A DNA stretch of 64,000 nucleotides from Leucobacter komagatae. GTDB taxonomy: Bacteria > Actinomycetota > Actinomycetes > Actinomycetales > Microbacteriaceae. Under the pieces are notes generated by a model. That model saw only the letters and a list, made by a program, of their open reading frames with translations. It was not told the DNA's origin and ran no database searches. Positions 41,769-49,740 of this stretch are shown here, piece by piece (positions within the stretch are counted from its first letter, which is position 1; each line of letters opens with the position of its first letter). A program made the translations under genes and the position numbers. The DNA lies in NCBI RefSeq assembly GCF_000834055.1, contig NZ_JXSQ01000014.1, positions 23,990 through 87,989 of the forward strand, written 5' to 3'.

Positions 41769-42968
41769 ATGGCCAGGAAGCGTCGGCGCGTTGGCGGGGC
41801 GGTGGGCGACGCTGTCCTCTCGGTCGCAGCGCTCGGCGGTCTCGCCTGCATCGTACTCGTCGGGCTGTCGTTCGCTTTCAACGTCTCACTGATCATGTTC
41901 AAGACGGGGTCGATGTCGCCGACGATTCCGGCGGGCTCGCTCGCCGTCGTGCGCGAGATCGGCGCGTCCGACATTCGTGTCGGAGACGTGCTCACGGTCG
42001 ACCGTGCTGGCATGCTCCCCGTCACCCACCGCGTCACGAGCGTTTCCGGGTCTGGCCAGACGCGCACGATCACCATGCGGGGCGACGCCAACGAGGCGGA
42101 GGATCCGGCCCCGTACACGCTGACAGAAGCGAAGCGCGTGCTCGGCTCGGTGCCGCACCTGGCGCGCGTCGTGGTCTGGTTCTCTCACCCCGGCGTCCTC
42201 GCAGCGCTCACCGTCGGGACGGCGACCCTCGTCACCTGGGCGTTTTGGCCGCGCGCGCCGCGACCGGCCGCCGGTCGCGCGAGCAGCGCAACCCTCGTCT
42301 GCGCTGCTGGTATCACGCTCGCCCTCACGCTCGCGCCTGGCAGCGCCCCGCCTGCGCAGGCAGCGGGCGCCGCAGCGAGCGAGGCGGTGCAGGCGGCGGC
42401 CGCCCAGGCGCCAACTCCCGTCGTGAAGCGCGGAACACACGTCACGCTCACCTCGATGGGGGATCAGGTCGCGATGCGCAACATGCGCCCGAGCGTGCCC
42501 GTGCTCTGGCAGGTTGGCGTGCGCGTCGATGCGGGGGAAGCCGGGGCGGTGCGCGTCTCGCTTGAGGCTGCCGGCGCGGCGGAGCTCGGGCTCGAACTCA
42601 CCGTTGCCTCGTGCACCGTCGAGTGGATCGACGGTAGCTGCGCTGGCGTCGAGCGCGCGGTCGGGCACCCGGGCGCCGTCAGCGTGGGCGGTGGCCCGAT
42701 GCAGGTGGCCGAGCTGCGCAGCGGTGCCGAGCAGTGGTTCCTCGTATCCGCGGCCATCCCCGCAATCGCCGACGGCACGGTCGCACTCACGCTGCTGGCA
42801 GCCGGCGGGAGCGACACGGTGACGACGGGGCCCGTGGAGACGGGGGCGCTCGCCGTGAGCGGCACAACTCCGCTCTGGCTCCTCGGCGTTGCGGCGGTCA
42901 CCGCGGGCCTGCTCGCTGCAGGCGTGGCGACCATCGCACGCCCGAAGCGCGTTCGGGGAGCACGATGA
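41769..42968 (+). CDS. SipW-type signal peptidase I with fused exported domain
   Basis: A 399-residue protein. Residues 15-40 are a membrane anchor. The peptidase domain has catalytic Ser48 in FKTGSMSPTIPAGS, and H87 (PVTHRVTSV) where ordinary bacterial enzymes carry Lys, the ER/SipW Ser-His type. The GDANEAEDP box is near 110. A second helix lies about 140-160 and a third about 175-195. A beta-rich exported domain of some 150 residues follows and the protein ends in a further helix and basic tail. Typical SipW enzymes are about 190 residues, so the C-terminal half is an addition. It should process the flanking exported proteins. Confidence 0.87.
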   Translation: MARKRRRVGGAVGDAVLSVAALGGLACIVLVGLSFAFNVSLIMFKTGSMSPTIPAGSLAVVREIGASDIRVGDVLTVDRAGMLPVTHRVTSVSGSGQTRTITMRGDANEAEDPAPYTLTEAKRVLGSVPHLARVVVWFSHPGVLAALTVGTATLVTWAFWPRAPRPAAGRASSATLVCAAGITLALTLAPGSAPPAQAAGAAASEAVQAAAAQAPTPVVKRGTHVTLTSMGDQVAMRNMRPSVPVLWQVGVRVDAGEAGAVRVSLEAAGAAELGLELTVASCTVEWIDGSCAGVERAVGHPGAVSVGGGPMQVAELRSGAEQWFLVSAAIPAIADGTVALTLLAAGGSDTVTTGPVETGALAVSGTTPLWLLGVAAVTAGLLAAGVATIARPKRVRGAR

Positions 42969-43552
42969 GCGCGAGGCGCGGCGGGCGTGAGCGTCCCGGT
43001 GCTCGCGCCGCAGGCAGCTGGCGCACGGCCGGGCCGCGTGCAAAGCAGGTGGCCGTCTGGGCGGCTTTGGGTGTCGCACTCCTCACGATCCTTCCCCCGC
43101 CTGCTGAGACCGATGCGGCGTGGGTGGATGCGGAGAATGCGAGGGCATCGTTGACTGCGCTCACCGTCCCAGCGCCGGTCGGGGTTGGCTCGTGCGTGAC
43201 GACCCCTGGGCTGCTCGGCCTCGATCCGGCGGTGACCGTCAACTGGCGCGCCCCGGCTGGCGCAGATGGGTACACGCTCGCCTCTGCCGAGTTCGGTCAC
43301 TCAACGGGCGGTCTGCTGCTCCCGCTGACGTCTGCGCTCCTCGGGAACGTGCGGACCACTGGCACCCCTGAGGCGTACAAGACCGTCGCCAACGGTGGCC
43401 TGCTCGGGGGCCTCCTCGGCGGCACGTCGACCGTCGCAATACGGTTCGTTGGCCCGGGCGGGTGGCACTCGCCCTGGCTCGTCGCCACCGCATCCATGGC
43501 GCTAGCGGGGCTGAACCCCACCTGCACGCTGAGCGTGCTTCCCAGTGCGTAG
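42965..43552 (+). CDS. SipW-locus exported protein 3
   Basis: A 195-residue exported protein starting with an ATGA overlap on the signal peptidase gene. A basic N-terminus is followed by one hydrophobic segment (AKQVAVWAALGVALLTILPPPAETDAAWVDAENARA) that again carries the DAAWVD-type cleavage region of SipW clients. The mature part has two Cys and a Gly/Leu-rich loop (GGLLGGLLGGTST) between beta strands. No known family was recognised. It is the last gene of the surface module. Confidence 0.75.
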   Translation: MSARRGGRERPGARAAGSWRTAGPRAKQVAVWAALGVALLTILPPPAETDAAWVDAENARASLTALTVPAPVGVGSCVTTPGLLGLDPAVTVNWRAPAGADGYTLASAEFGHSTGGLLLPLTSALLGNVRTTGTPEAYKTVANGGLLGGLLGGTSTVAIRFVGPGGWHSPWLVATASMALAGLNPTCTLSVLPSA

Positions 43553-43578
43553 GGTCAGATAGTCAGTGACCGGGTGGG

Positions 43579-43866
43579 TCAGAGACGTTCCACCTCAACG
43601 AACACGATCGGCTCTGCCGAGGCCGTGTTGCTGATCTCGTGTTCCGACCCTGCTGGCCGCGAATAGCTTACCCCGGTCTCGAGCGCAGCATCGAAGCTCG
43701 TGCCGTCGGCGTTCGCAACGTGCATCGCGGCGGTCACGAGCGGAATGACGACGTATTCGTGCTCGTGCGTGTGCATCGGGATCGTGCCTCCCGGTTCGAT
43801 CGTCCACTGGGTGACGCGGAAGTGCTCGTTGTCGAGTTGTACGGTGCTGTGCGATCCGGTGCTCAT
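43579..43866 (-). CDS. small cupin protein
   Basis: A 95-residue single-domain cupin with metal-ligand motif PMHTHEHEYVVIPL and a second motif around YSRPAGSEHEISN. Its size fits stand-alone cupins of unknown substrate that often have enzymatic or binding roles in sugar or secondary metabolism. It is transcribed convergently with the surface module and alone. Confidence 0.85.
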   Translation of the reverse strand: MSTGSHSTVQLDNEHFRVTQWTIEPGGTIPMHTHEHEYVVIPLVTAAMHVANADGTSFDAALETGVSYSRPAGSEHEISNTASAEPIVFVEVERL

Positions 43867-43977
43867 GGGGGAATCCTAACCGCTCCGAGGCGATGCGGCA
43901 GGGTGTCGAAGCAGCGGTGTCGGGGCGGCAGCCGACGCGCGCGCGGCGAGGGGTGTTCGTTGCCCTTCCGAAACGCA

Positions 43978-44010
43978 GTTCGGCCCCCTCCGAAACGGAG
44001 GGGGCCGAAC
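43978..44010 (-). terminator. terminator downstream of aspS
   Basis: GTTCGGCCCCCTCCG-AAA-CGGAGGGGGCCGAAC is a perfect 15-base-pair stem with a three-base loop, about 45 bases past the aspS stop. It lacks a long T tract but is very stable. Confidence 0.75.
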
Positions 44011-44053
44011 TGGACGTCACCCTATGAGCGCGTCACGCTGGAGATACCGGTGC

Positions 44054-45397
44054 CTACGGGAGCAGGCGGTTCGGGCCGCGGAACAGGTACGTGGTCTCGC
44101 GGATCGACGGCTGCTCGAGCATGAGCATGAGCACGCGGTTCAGGCCCATGCCGAAGCCGCCGTGCGACGGCATGCCGTAGCGGAAGAAGTCGAGGTAGAA
44201 GCCGAGCTCGGTCGGGTCCATCCCCTTGTCGCGCGCCTGCGCCTCGAGTACCTCAATGCGGTGCTCGCGCTGCGCGCCAGTCGAGATCTCGGTGCCGCGG
44301 TAGATGAGGTCGTAGCTCTTGGTGAGCTGCGGGTTCTCCTCGTTGCGCATGTGGTAGAACGGGCGGATCGACGAGTCGTAGTCGGTGAGGAAGACGAAGT
44401 CGGTTCCGAATTCTTCCTTCACGTACGCCGCGATCTGGCGCTCGCCCTCTGGGTCCATGTCGGCGTCGGCGCGTGGCACCTCGTAGCCGCGGCTCTTCAC
44501 GATCTCCTTCGCCTCGGCGAGGGGGATGCGCGGGAACGGGCGGGCGGGGACCTGAAGGTCGACGCCAAAGAGCTTCTGGAGCTCCTCGCCGTGCTTTTCC
44601 TTCACCGCGGTGAGGCCGGCGACGATGAGCTCCTCGTGGAGCTCCATGACGTCCTCGTGGGAGTCGATCCAGCTGAGCTCGGTGTCGATCGAGGTGAACT
44701 CGGTCGCGTGGCGCGAGGTGAACGAGTGGTCGGCACGGAACGCGGGGCCAACCTCGAAGATGCCGCCGAAGCCTGCTGCCTGAGCCATCTGCTTGAAGAA
44801 CTGCGGGCTCTGCGCGAGGAACGCCTTGCCCTCGAAGTACTCGACCTCGAAGAGCTCGGCACGGGACTCAGATGCCGACGCCATGAGCTTCGGCGTCTGG
44901 ATCTCGATGAAGCCGCGCTCGACCCAGAGGGTGCGCAGCGCGTGGAGGAAGGTGGTCTGCACGCGGAACACGAGGTTCTGCTCTGGCCGGCGCAGGTCGA
45001 GGAAGCGCCAGTCGAGGCGCACGTCGATGTTCGAGTCGTCTGCGACGGGGTTGTCTGGCAGCGACTTGGTGACGACCTCGATCGTCTCGATCTGGATCTC
45101 GACGCCGCCGAGCTTCACGCGCTCGTTGTGCTGCAGTTCGCCCTCGACGGTGACGAAGGTGCCGTGGGTGAGCTCGGAGATCGTGGTCGTGCGGGGCACG
45201 AGGATATCGGAGCGCGGATTCTCTGGATCGGGCTCGCGGAGCACGCCGCCATTGACGAGCTGGACAGCGCCAGACTCGTCGCGGAGCACCACAAACTGCA
45301 CGTACCGCTGGTCGCGGACCTTCTCGACCCAGCCGGATACGCGTACGGGGCCGTCTTCGCGGGCGGCCAGATCCTTGATTAATACACGCTCAGTCAC
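44054..45397 (-). CDS. aspS: aspartyl-tRNA synthetase, short archaeal-type
   Basis: Class IIb synthetase that charges tRNA-Asp, possibly also tRNA-Asn. The 447 residues and lack of the GAD insertion domain mark the archaeal/eukaryotic-type AspRS rather than the 590-residue bacterial form. The N-terminal OB fold reads VRVSGWVEKVRDQRYVQFVVLRDESG. Motif 2 includes FEVGPAFRADHSFTSRHATEFTSIDTE. Motif 3 is GGFGMGLNRVLMLMLEQPSIRETTYLFRGPNRL. The residue after GWV, used to separate discriminating from non-discriminating enzymes, is Glu here and undecided. The start MTERVLIKDLAA at 45397 fits relatives; a GTG at 45403 is in frame. Confidence 0.9.
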   Translation of the reverse strand: MTERVLIKDLAAREDGPVRVSGWVEKVRDQRYVQFVVLRDESGAVQLVNGGVLREPDPENPRSDILVPRTTTISELTHGTFVTVEGELQHNERVKLGGVEIQIETIEVVTKSLPDNPVADDSNIDVRLDWRFLDLRRPEQNLVFRVQTTFLHALRTLWVERGFIEIQTPKLMASASESRAELFEVEYFEGKAFLAQSPQFFKQMAQAAGFGGIFEVGPAFRADHSFTSRHATEFTSIDTELSWIDSHEDVMELHEELIVAGLTAVKEKHGEELQKLFGVDLQVPARPFPRIPLAEAKEIVKSRGYEVPRADADMDPEGERQIAAYVKEEFGTDFVFLTDYDSSIRPFYHMRNEENPQLTKSYDLIYRGTEISTGAQREHRIEVLEAQARDKGMDPTELGFYLDFFRYGMPSHGGFGMGLNRVLMLMLEQPSIRETTYLFRGPNRLLP

Positions 45398-45487
45398 CCC
45401 CACAGTCTACTTCCGATCTTGGCGGCCGGTTTGCGTTTCCTCGGAGGGGGAGCGCATCAGGCGAATCCACACACCGACATAATCAGT

Positions 45488-45535
45488 AATAATGGGAGAC
45501 ATTATTTGTGCTTATGTACTTCGGGTTTCTATTCT
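45488..45535 (+). promoter_or_regulatory. promoter with adjacent palindrome, cystine-type operon
   Basis: AATAATG-GGAGA-CATTATT at 45488-45506 is a perfect seven-base inverted repeat. It abuts TTGTGC (45506-45511), which with TATTCT (45530-45535) at 18 bases forms a plausible promoter. A regulator bound here would contact the -35 region. Confidence 0.6.
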
Positions 45536-45588
45536 GAGCGAGGCGCAGTCGCGACGACCCCGTCGCTCGCCACCCGAAAGGATCCACC

Positions 45589-46461
45589 ATGAACCGCTTT
45601 GCTCGCACCACCCTTGTCCTCGGTACACTCGCTGCCGTCGCAATGGGCGCGACCGGTTGCGCAGCAGCGGAGAAGCCCGCGGAGGCGACAGGCGCCGAGG
45701 TGCAGCACCTGCTCGTCGCGACCGGCGCCTCGCCCAGGCCCTTCACGTTCCTCGACGACAACGACGAGCTCACCGGCTACGACATCGAGATCCTGAAGCT
45801 CGTCGACGAGAAGCTCGACGACGTGGAGTTCGAGTTCCAGGTCGCCGAGTTCCCAGCGCTGTTTGCTGGCCTCGACTCAGGGCGCTTCAACATCGTCGCG
45901 AACAACCTCTCGGCCACCGACGAACGGCGCGAGAAGTACGACTTCAGCGACCCCTACATCGAGGCGCAGTTTGGCGTGGCCGTGGCGGAGGGATCCGATC
46001 TCGCGGGCGCCACGACGCTCGACGAGCTCGCTGGCAAGCGCACCTTTGGTGAACCCGGCCTGAACTTCACCAAGATTCTTGAGGCGTTCAACGAGGCGAA
46101 CCCCGACAAGCAGATCGACATCCAGTACTCCGAGCTCGACCTGCAGTCGCAGTACAAGCAGCTCGCGACCGGCGGCGTCGACTTCGTCTTCAGCGACAAG
46201 GTTGTGTACACCGGGTACGCGAAGGGGCTCCCAACGACGTTCTCCCAGCTCGACGGCGACAAGCTCGTCGAGGATTTCGGCACGAACCTCTTCTCCGCCT
46301 ACGCGTTCTCGAAGCAGACACCGAACGTCGACGAGGTTGTTGAGAAGGTCAACGGCGCCCTCACCGAGCTGCGCGAGGATGGCACGCTCACGAAGCTCAG
46401 CGAGGAATTCTTCGACGGCCTTGACGTGTCGCCCAAGACCCTCCCGCAGAGCACGAAGTAG
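45589..46461 (+). CDS. amino-acid ABC importer solute-binding lipoprotein (cystine-like)
   Basis: A 290-residue lipoprotein of solute-binding family 3. The signal ends with lipobox ATGC. The mature domain has the amino-acid pattern LLVATGASPRPFTFLDDNDELTGYDIEILKLV, then FPALFAGLDSGRFNIVANNLSATDERREKYDFSDPY and a second lobe with GVDFVFSDKVVYTGYAKG. It resembles TcyA/TcyJ/YxeM-type proteins that bind cystine and S-substituted cysteines. It is the first gene of a five-gene operon. Substrate is inferred from family and from the following monooxygenase and acetyltransferase. Confidence 0.88.
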   Translation: MNRFARTTLVLGTLAAVAMGATGCAAAEKPAEATGAEVQHLLVATGASPRPFTFLDDNDELTGYDIEILKLVDEKLDDVEFEFQVAEFPALFAGLDSGRFNIVANNLSATDERREKYDFSDPYIEAQFGVAVAEGSDLAGATTLDELAGKRTFGEPGLNFTKILEAFNEANPDKQIDIQYSELDLQSQYKQLATGGVDFVFSDKVVYTGYAKGLPTTFSQLDGDKLVEDFGTNLFSAYAFSKQTPNVDEVVEKVNGALTELREDGTLTKLSEEFFDGLDVSPKTLPQSTK

Positions 46462-46479
46462 CGGAGGAGGCGAGCGCCG

Positions 46480-47244
46480 ATGGACACCATCATCGACTTC
46501 CCAGCAATTGGGAAGTACGCGATCGACCTGCTCCCGTACATCCCGGTCACGATCGCGCTCGCCGTCGTCGCGACGGTGCTCGGCACCGCGCTCGGGCTGC
46601 TCCTCGCGCTGATCAAGATCGCGAAGGTTCCGGTGCTCAGCCAAATCTCCGCGGTGCTCGTGTCGTACCTGCGCGGCACCCCGCCGCTCGTGCAACTGCT
46701 GCTCAACGTCAACGCGGTGCCGATCGCGATCCTCTATATCAACCGCGCGTTCGGCACGAGCTTCGACGCGTTGGGGCTGTCGCCCTTCCTCGTCGCGGCG
46801 TTCACCTTCGCCCTCACGGAGGCTGCGTACAGTTCGGAGACGATCCGCGCCGCCCTCAACTCGGTTGATCGCCGCGAGATCGAGGCCGCGCACTCGCTCG
46901 GCATGACGCCGTGGCAGACGCTTCGCCGCATCACGATCCCGAACGCGACGGTGGTCGCCTTCCCGACCCTCGTGAATCACTTCATCGGGATGCTCAAGCA
47001 ATCGTCGCTCGCGTTCGTGGTGTCGATCGTCGAGATCACCGCCTACGCGAAGATCCTTGGCGGGCGCGACTACCGCTTCTTCGAGGCGTACCTCGCGACC
47101 GCGATCATCTACTGGATCCTCACCGTCATCGTCGAGCAGCTTGCGCGCGTCATCGAGGCGCGCATGGCGCGGCCGCAGCCGGCGGGGAAGGCCCGCAGGC
47201 CGCGTGCTGCCGCCGTGCAGCTGCGAACGGAGGTGCCAGCGTGA
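46480..47244 (+). CDS. amino-acid ABC importer permease
   Basis: A 254-residue polar amino-acid permease with five hydrophobic helices, the LRGTPPLVQLL motif and the EAAHSLGMTPWQTLRRITIPNA loop for ATPase contact. It carries no second permease partner, so it probably works as a homodimer like TcyB. It begins 18 bases after the binding-protein gene behind GGAGG and overlaps the ATPase gene by four bases (GTGA). Confidence 0.9.
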   Translation: MDTIIDFPAIGKYAIDLLPYIPVTIALAVVATVLGTALGLLLALIKIAKVPVLSQISAVLVSYLRGTPPLVQLLLNVNAVPIAILYINRAFGTSFDALGLSPFLVAAFTFALTEAAYSSETIRAALNSVDRREIEAAHSLGMTPWQTLRRITIPNATVVAFPTLVNHFIGMLKQSSLAFVVSIVEITAYAKILGGRDYRFFEAYLATAIIYWILTVIVEQLARVIEARMARPQPAGKARRPRAAAVQLRTEVPA

Positions 47245-48002
47245 TTGCACTCGAGAAGATCAGCAAGTCGTTCGGGGATCGTGTGATCCTCGACGAGCTC
47301 TCCCTCGAACTCGCGCAGGGCGACGTGACCGCGATCGTCGGCCCGTCTGGGGCAGGCAAATCAACGCTCCTGCGCTGCATCGACTTTCTCGAACGCCCAG
47401 ACAGCGGGCGGGTGATCGTTGGTGACCTCACCGTCGATGCGGAGACGGCGACGCGCGGCGAGATCCTCGCACTGCGCAGGCACACCGCCATGGTGTTCCA
47501 GCAGTTCCAACTGTTCAGCCGAAAAACCGCGCTCGAAAACGTCGCCGAGGGGCTCATCGTGATCCGCGGGCTCGACCGGCGCGCGGCCGAGCGTGAGGCG
47601 CACGTGCAGCTCGACCGGGTTGGGCTCGCAGACCACGCGGGGCACTACCCGTCGCAGCTCTCTGGCGGGCAGCAGCAGCGCGTCGGTATCGCGAGGGCAC
47701 TCGCGATGACGCCACGCGTGCTGCTCCTCGACGAACCAACGAGCGCACTGGATCCCGAACTCGTCGGTGAGGTGCTGCAGACGATCCGCGCAATTGCGGC
47801 CGAGGGCCAGACGATGGCGATCGTCTCGCACGAGATGCACTTCGTGCGTCAGCTCGCCGACCGCATCCTGTTCCTCGAGGGCGGGCGGATCGCTCAGGAT
47901 TCACCACCAGAAGAGTTCTTTGGGCCGGGCGCGAACCCGCGCACGCTCGCGTTCCTCAACGACTACCACCTCGCCCACGGCGGGCTTGAGTACCACATCT
48001 GA
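47241..48002 (+). CDS. amino-acid ABC importer ATP-binding protein
   Basis: A 253-residue ATPase of the GlnQ/TcyC group: Walker A GPSGAGKST, Q-loop VFQQFQLFSRKTALENV, signature LSGGQQQRVGIARAL, Walker B VLLLDEPTSALDPE and the switch SHEMHFVRQLADRILFLEGG. Its GTG start overlaps the permease stop, with GGAGGTG nine bases before it. It energises uptake by the two preceding proteins. Confidence 0.94.
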   Translation: MIALEKISKSFGDRVILDELSLELAQGDVTAIVGPSGAGKSTLLRCIDFLERPDSGRVIVGDLTVDAETATRGEILALRRHTAMVFQQFQLFSRKTALENVAEGLIVIRGLDRRAAEREAHVQLDRVGLADHAGHYPSQLSGGQQQRVGIARALAMTPRVLLLDEPTSALDPELVGEVLQTIRAIAAEGQTMAIVSHEMHFVRQLADRILFLEGGRIAQDSPPEEFFGPGANPRTLAFLNDYHLAHGGLEYHI

Positions 48003-48025
48003 TTGACACGGCAAGGAGATGCCCC

Positions 48026-49099
48026 ATGACTGCTTCACCACTGACCCCCACCACGCGTCGCCCGCTCACACACCTCGGCTTCATCCACCTCGTCCCGTTC
48101 GACCGCGAGCACCCTCGCCGCGGGCTCGACGAGGGCATTGAGCTCTTCGAATACGCCGAGCAGCTCGGGCTCGACAGCGGCTGGGTGCGCACCCGGCACC
48201 TGCAGTACGGGCTGTCATCGCCAGCGGCCTTCTTCTCCGCCGTCTCCCAGCGCACAGAACGCATTGGGCTCGGCAGCGCCGTCATTCCCGTCGGGCACGA
48301 AAACCCGTTTCGGCTCGCGGAGGATCTCGGCGTCGCAGACGCACTCTCGGGCGGGCGTGTGCTCCCCGGCCTCAGCGTGCATCCGCCCGGGTACTCGGAG
48401 GAGGCGAACGACCTCGTTTTCGATACCGGCTGGCGCGATGAAGACTACGGGTACGGGCGCATCGAGCGCCTACGGTCGCTGCTTGCTGGCGACCCGGTGC
48501 GCGAGGTGCCGCCGTACAGGGGCATCGGGGGAGACTTCGACTCCGAGCGGGTGGAGCCGCACAGCGCCGGGCTCTCGGAGCGGCTCTGGTACGGCGGCGG
48601 ATCGCTCCGCTCAGCCGAGTGGGCCGGGCAGGCAGGCTTCAACTGGCTCGTGAGCAACATCAGCTCCGCAGAGAACGGCCTCACCGGATTCGCCGAAGTG
48701 CAGCGCGCCCAGATCGACGCGTTCCGCTCGCACCACCCCGAGGGAGACGCCGCCCGCGCATCGGTTGCGCGTGTGATCGTGCCGACCGACGGGGCGAGCC
48801 CCGAACAGCTCGCAAAGTACCGCGCGTACGCCGAGGCGCGCACCCCTCGCACCAGGGAGGTGCACGGCAAGAACACGATCATCGCGCGGGATGTGCTCGG
48901 ATCGCTCGACGAAATCGTCGAGTTCATCGAACACGACCTCGCATTCAACGCGGCAGACGACTACTTGTTCGAACTGCCCTTCGAATTCGAGCTCGCCGAT
49001 TGGAAGCACATCCTGCACCAGCTCGCCACCCGCATCGGCCCCGCCCTCGGCTGGCAGCCAGCGCAGCAGGCTCCAACGCGTGCGGGGCGGGCAGCATGA
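48026..49099 (+). CDS. LLM-class flavin-dependent monooxygenase
   Basis: A 357-residue bacterial-luciferase-like enzyme using FMNH2 and oxygen. Typical elements are THLGFIHLVPF, FEYAEQLGLDSGWVRTRHLQYGLSSPAAFFSAVSQRTERIGLGSAVIPVGHENPFRLAEDLGVADALSGGRVLPGLSVH, and RLWYGGGSLRSAEWAGQAGFNWLVSNI. Similar enzymes (YxeK, CmoJ, SsuD) cleave C-S bonds of modified cysteines or sulfonates. It follows the importer genes by 23 bases and overlaps the acetyltransferase gene by four (ATGA), so a sulfur-salvage role is likely though not proven. Confidence 0.87.
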   Translation: MTASPLTPTTRRPLTHLGFIHLVPFDREHPRRGLDEGIELFEYAEQLGLDSGWVRTRHLQYGLSSPAAFFSAVSQRTERIGLGSAVIPVGHENPFRLAEDLGVADALSGGRVLPGLSVHPPGYSEEANDLVFDTGWRDEDYGYGRIERLRSLLAGDPVREVPPYRGIGGDFDSERVEPHSAGLSERLWYGGGSLRSAEWAGQAGFNWLVSNISSAENGLTGFAEVQRAQIDAFRSHHPEGDAARASVARVIVPTDGASPEQLAKYRAYAEARTPRTREVHGKNTIIARDVLGSLDEIVEFIEHDLAFNAADDYLFELPFEFELADWKHILHQLATRIGPALGWQPAQQAPTRAGRAA

Positions 49100-49740
49100 G
49101 CGGGCGGCACGGCATCTCGGCGGCAGACGCGGCAGACGCGGCGGGCGAGGCAGGCGGGGCGACACCGGATGCGGAGCTCTCCGGCGCAGCCGCAGGGCGC
49201 GAGGCGCTCACTATCCGGCGCGCACGCGCAACCGAATACGCCGCAATCGACCTGCTCGTCACCGAGGCGTACGCGCACGACTACGGCACGCGCGAGCCAG
49301 GCGGGGATCCCCTCCACCAATCGGCCGTACGCGACCGTGACTTCGAGGTGTGGATCGCGGAATCTGCTGAGGGAGAACTGCTCGGCACCGTGACACTGCG
49401 AAAGGCAGGGGGCCCACCGCTCCACGAGGACATCGCCGACAACGAGCTCGACCTGCGGCTGCTCGGCGTCTCGCCTGGCGCTCGCCGCAGGGGCGTTGGG
49501 GCGGCGCTCATGCGGCACGCTCGGCTCGTTGCAGCCCAGAACGGGTTCGGCGCCGTCGTCTTGAAGACGGCCCCGAACATGGCCGGCGCTCACCGGCTCT
49601 ACGAATCCCTCGGTTTTGACCGCGCCCCCGAACGCGACGGGTTGTGGATCGGCGGCAAGCGCATCATCGACCTCTACAGCTATGTGCTGCCCACCGCCGA
49701 AGCGGTGCCGCCCGCTACAGCAGGTGCCCGCCGCCTGTGA
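49096..49740 (+). CDS. GNAT family N-acetyltransferase
   Basis: A 214-residue acetyltransferase. Residues 1-35 are an Ala/Gly-rich, low-complexity extension. The GNAT core from about 38 ends with the acetyl-CoA loop LLGVSPGARRRGVGAALMRHARLVAAQNGF and the C-terminal MAGAHRLYESLGFDRAPERDG. In the Bacillus snaA/snaB systems an acetyltransferase acts on S-modified cysteines before a monooxygenase cleaves them, which fits this operon position. Its start overlaps the monooxygenase stop. Its 3' end overlaps convergent manC by 26 bases. Confidence 0.86.
   Translation: MSGRHGISAADAADAAGEAGGATPDAELSGAAAGREALTIRRARATEYAAIDLLVTEAYAHDYGTREPGGDPLHQSAVRDRDFEVWIAESAEGELLGTVTLRKAGGPPLHEDIADNELDLRLLGVSPGARRRGVGAALMRHARLVAAQNGFGAVVLKTAPNMAGAHRLYESLGFDRAPERDGLWIGGKRIIDLYSYVLPTAEAVPPATAGARRL

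Noticed and set aside
44024..45382. 452-codon plus-strand frame opposite aspS
   Set aside because: Composition is Leu/Val/Glu/Arg-rich, as expected from the complement of a coding frame; aspS has all class II motifs.
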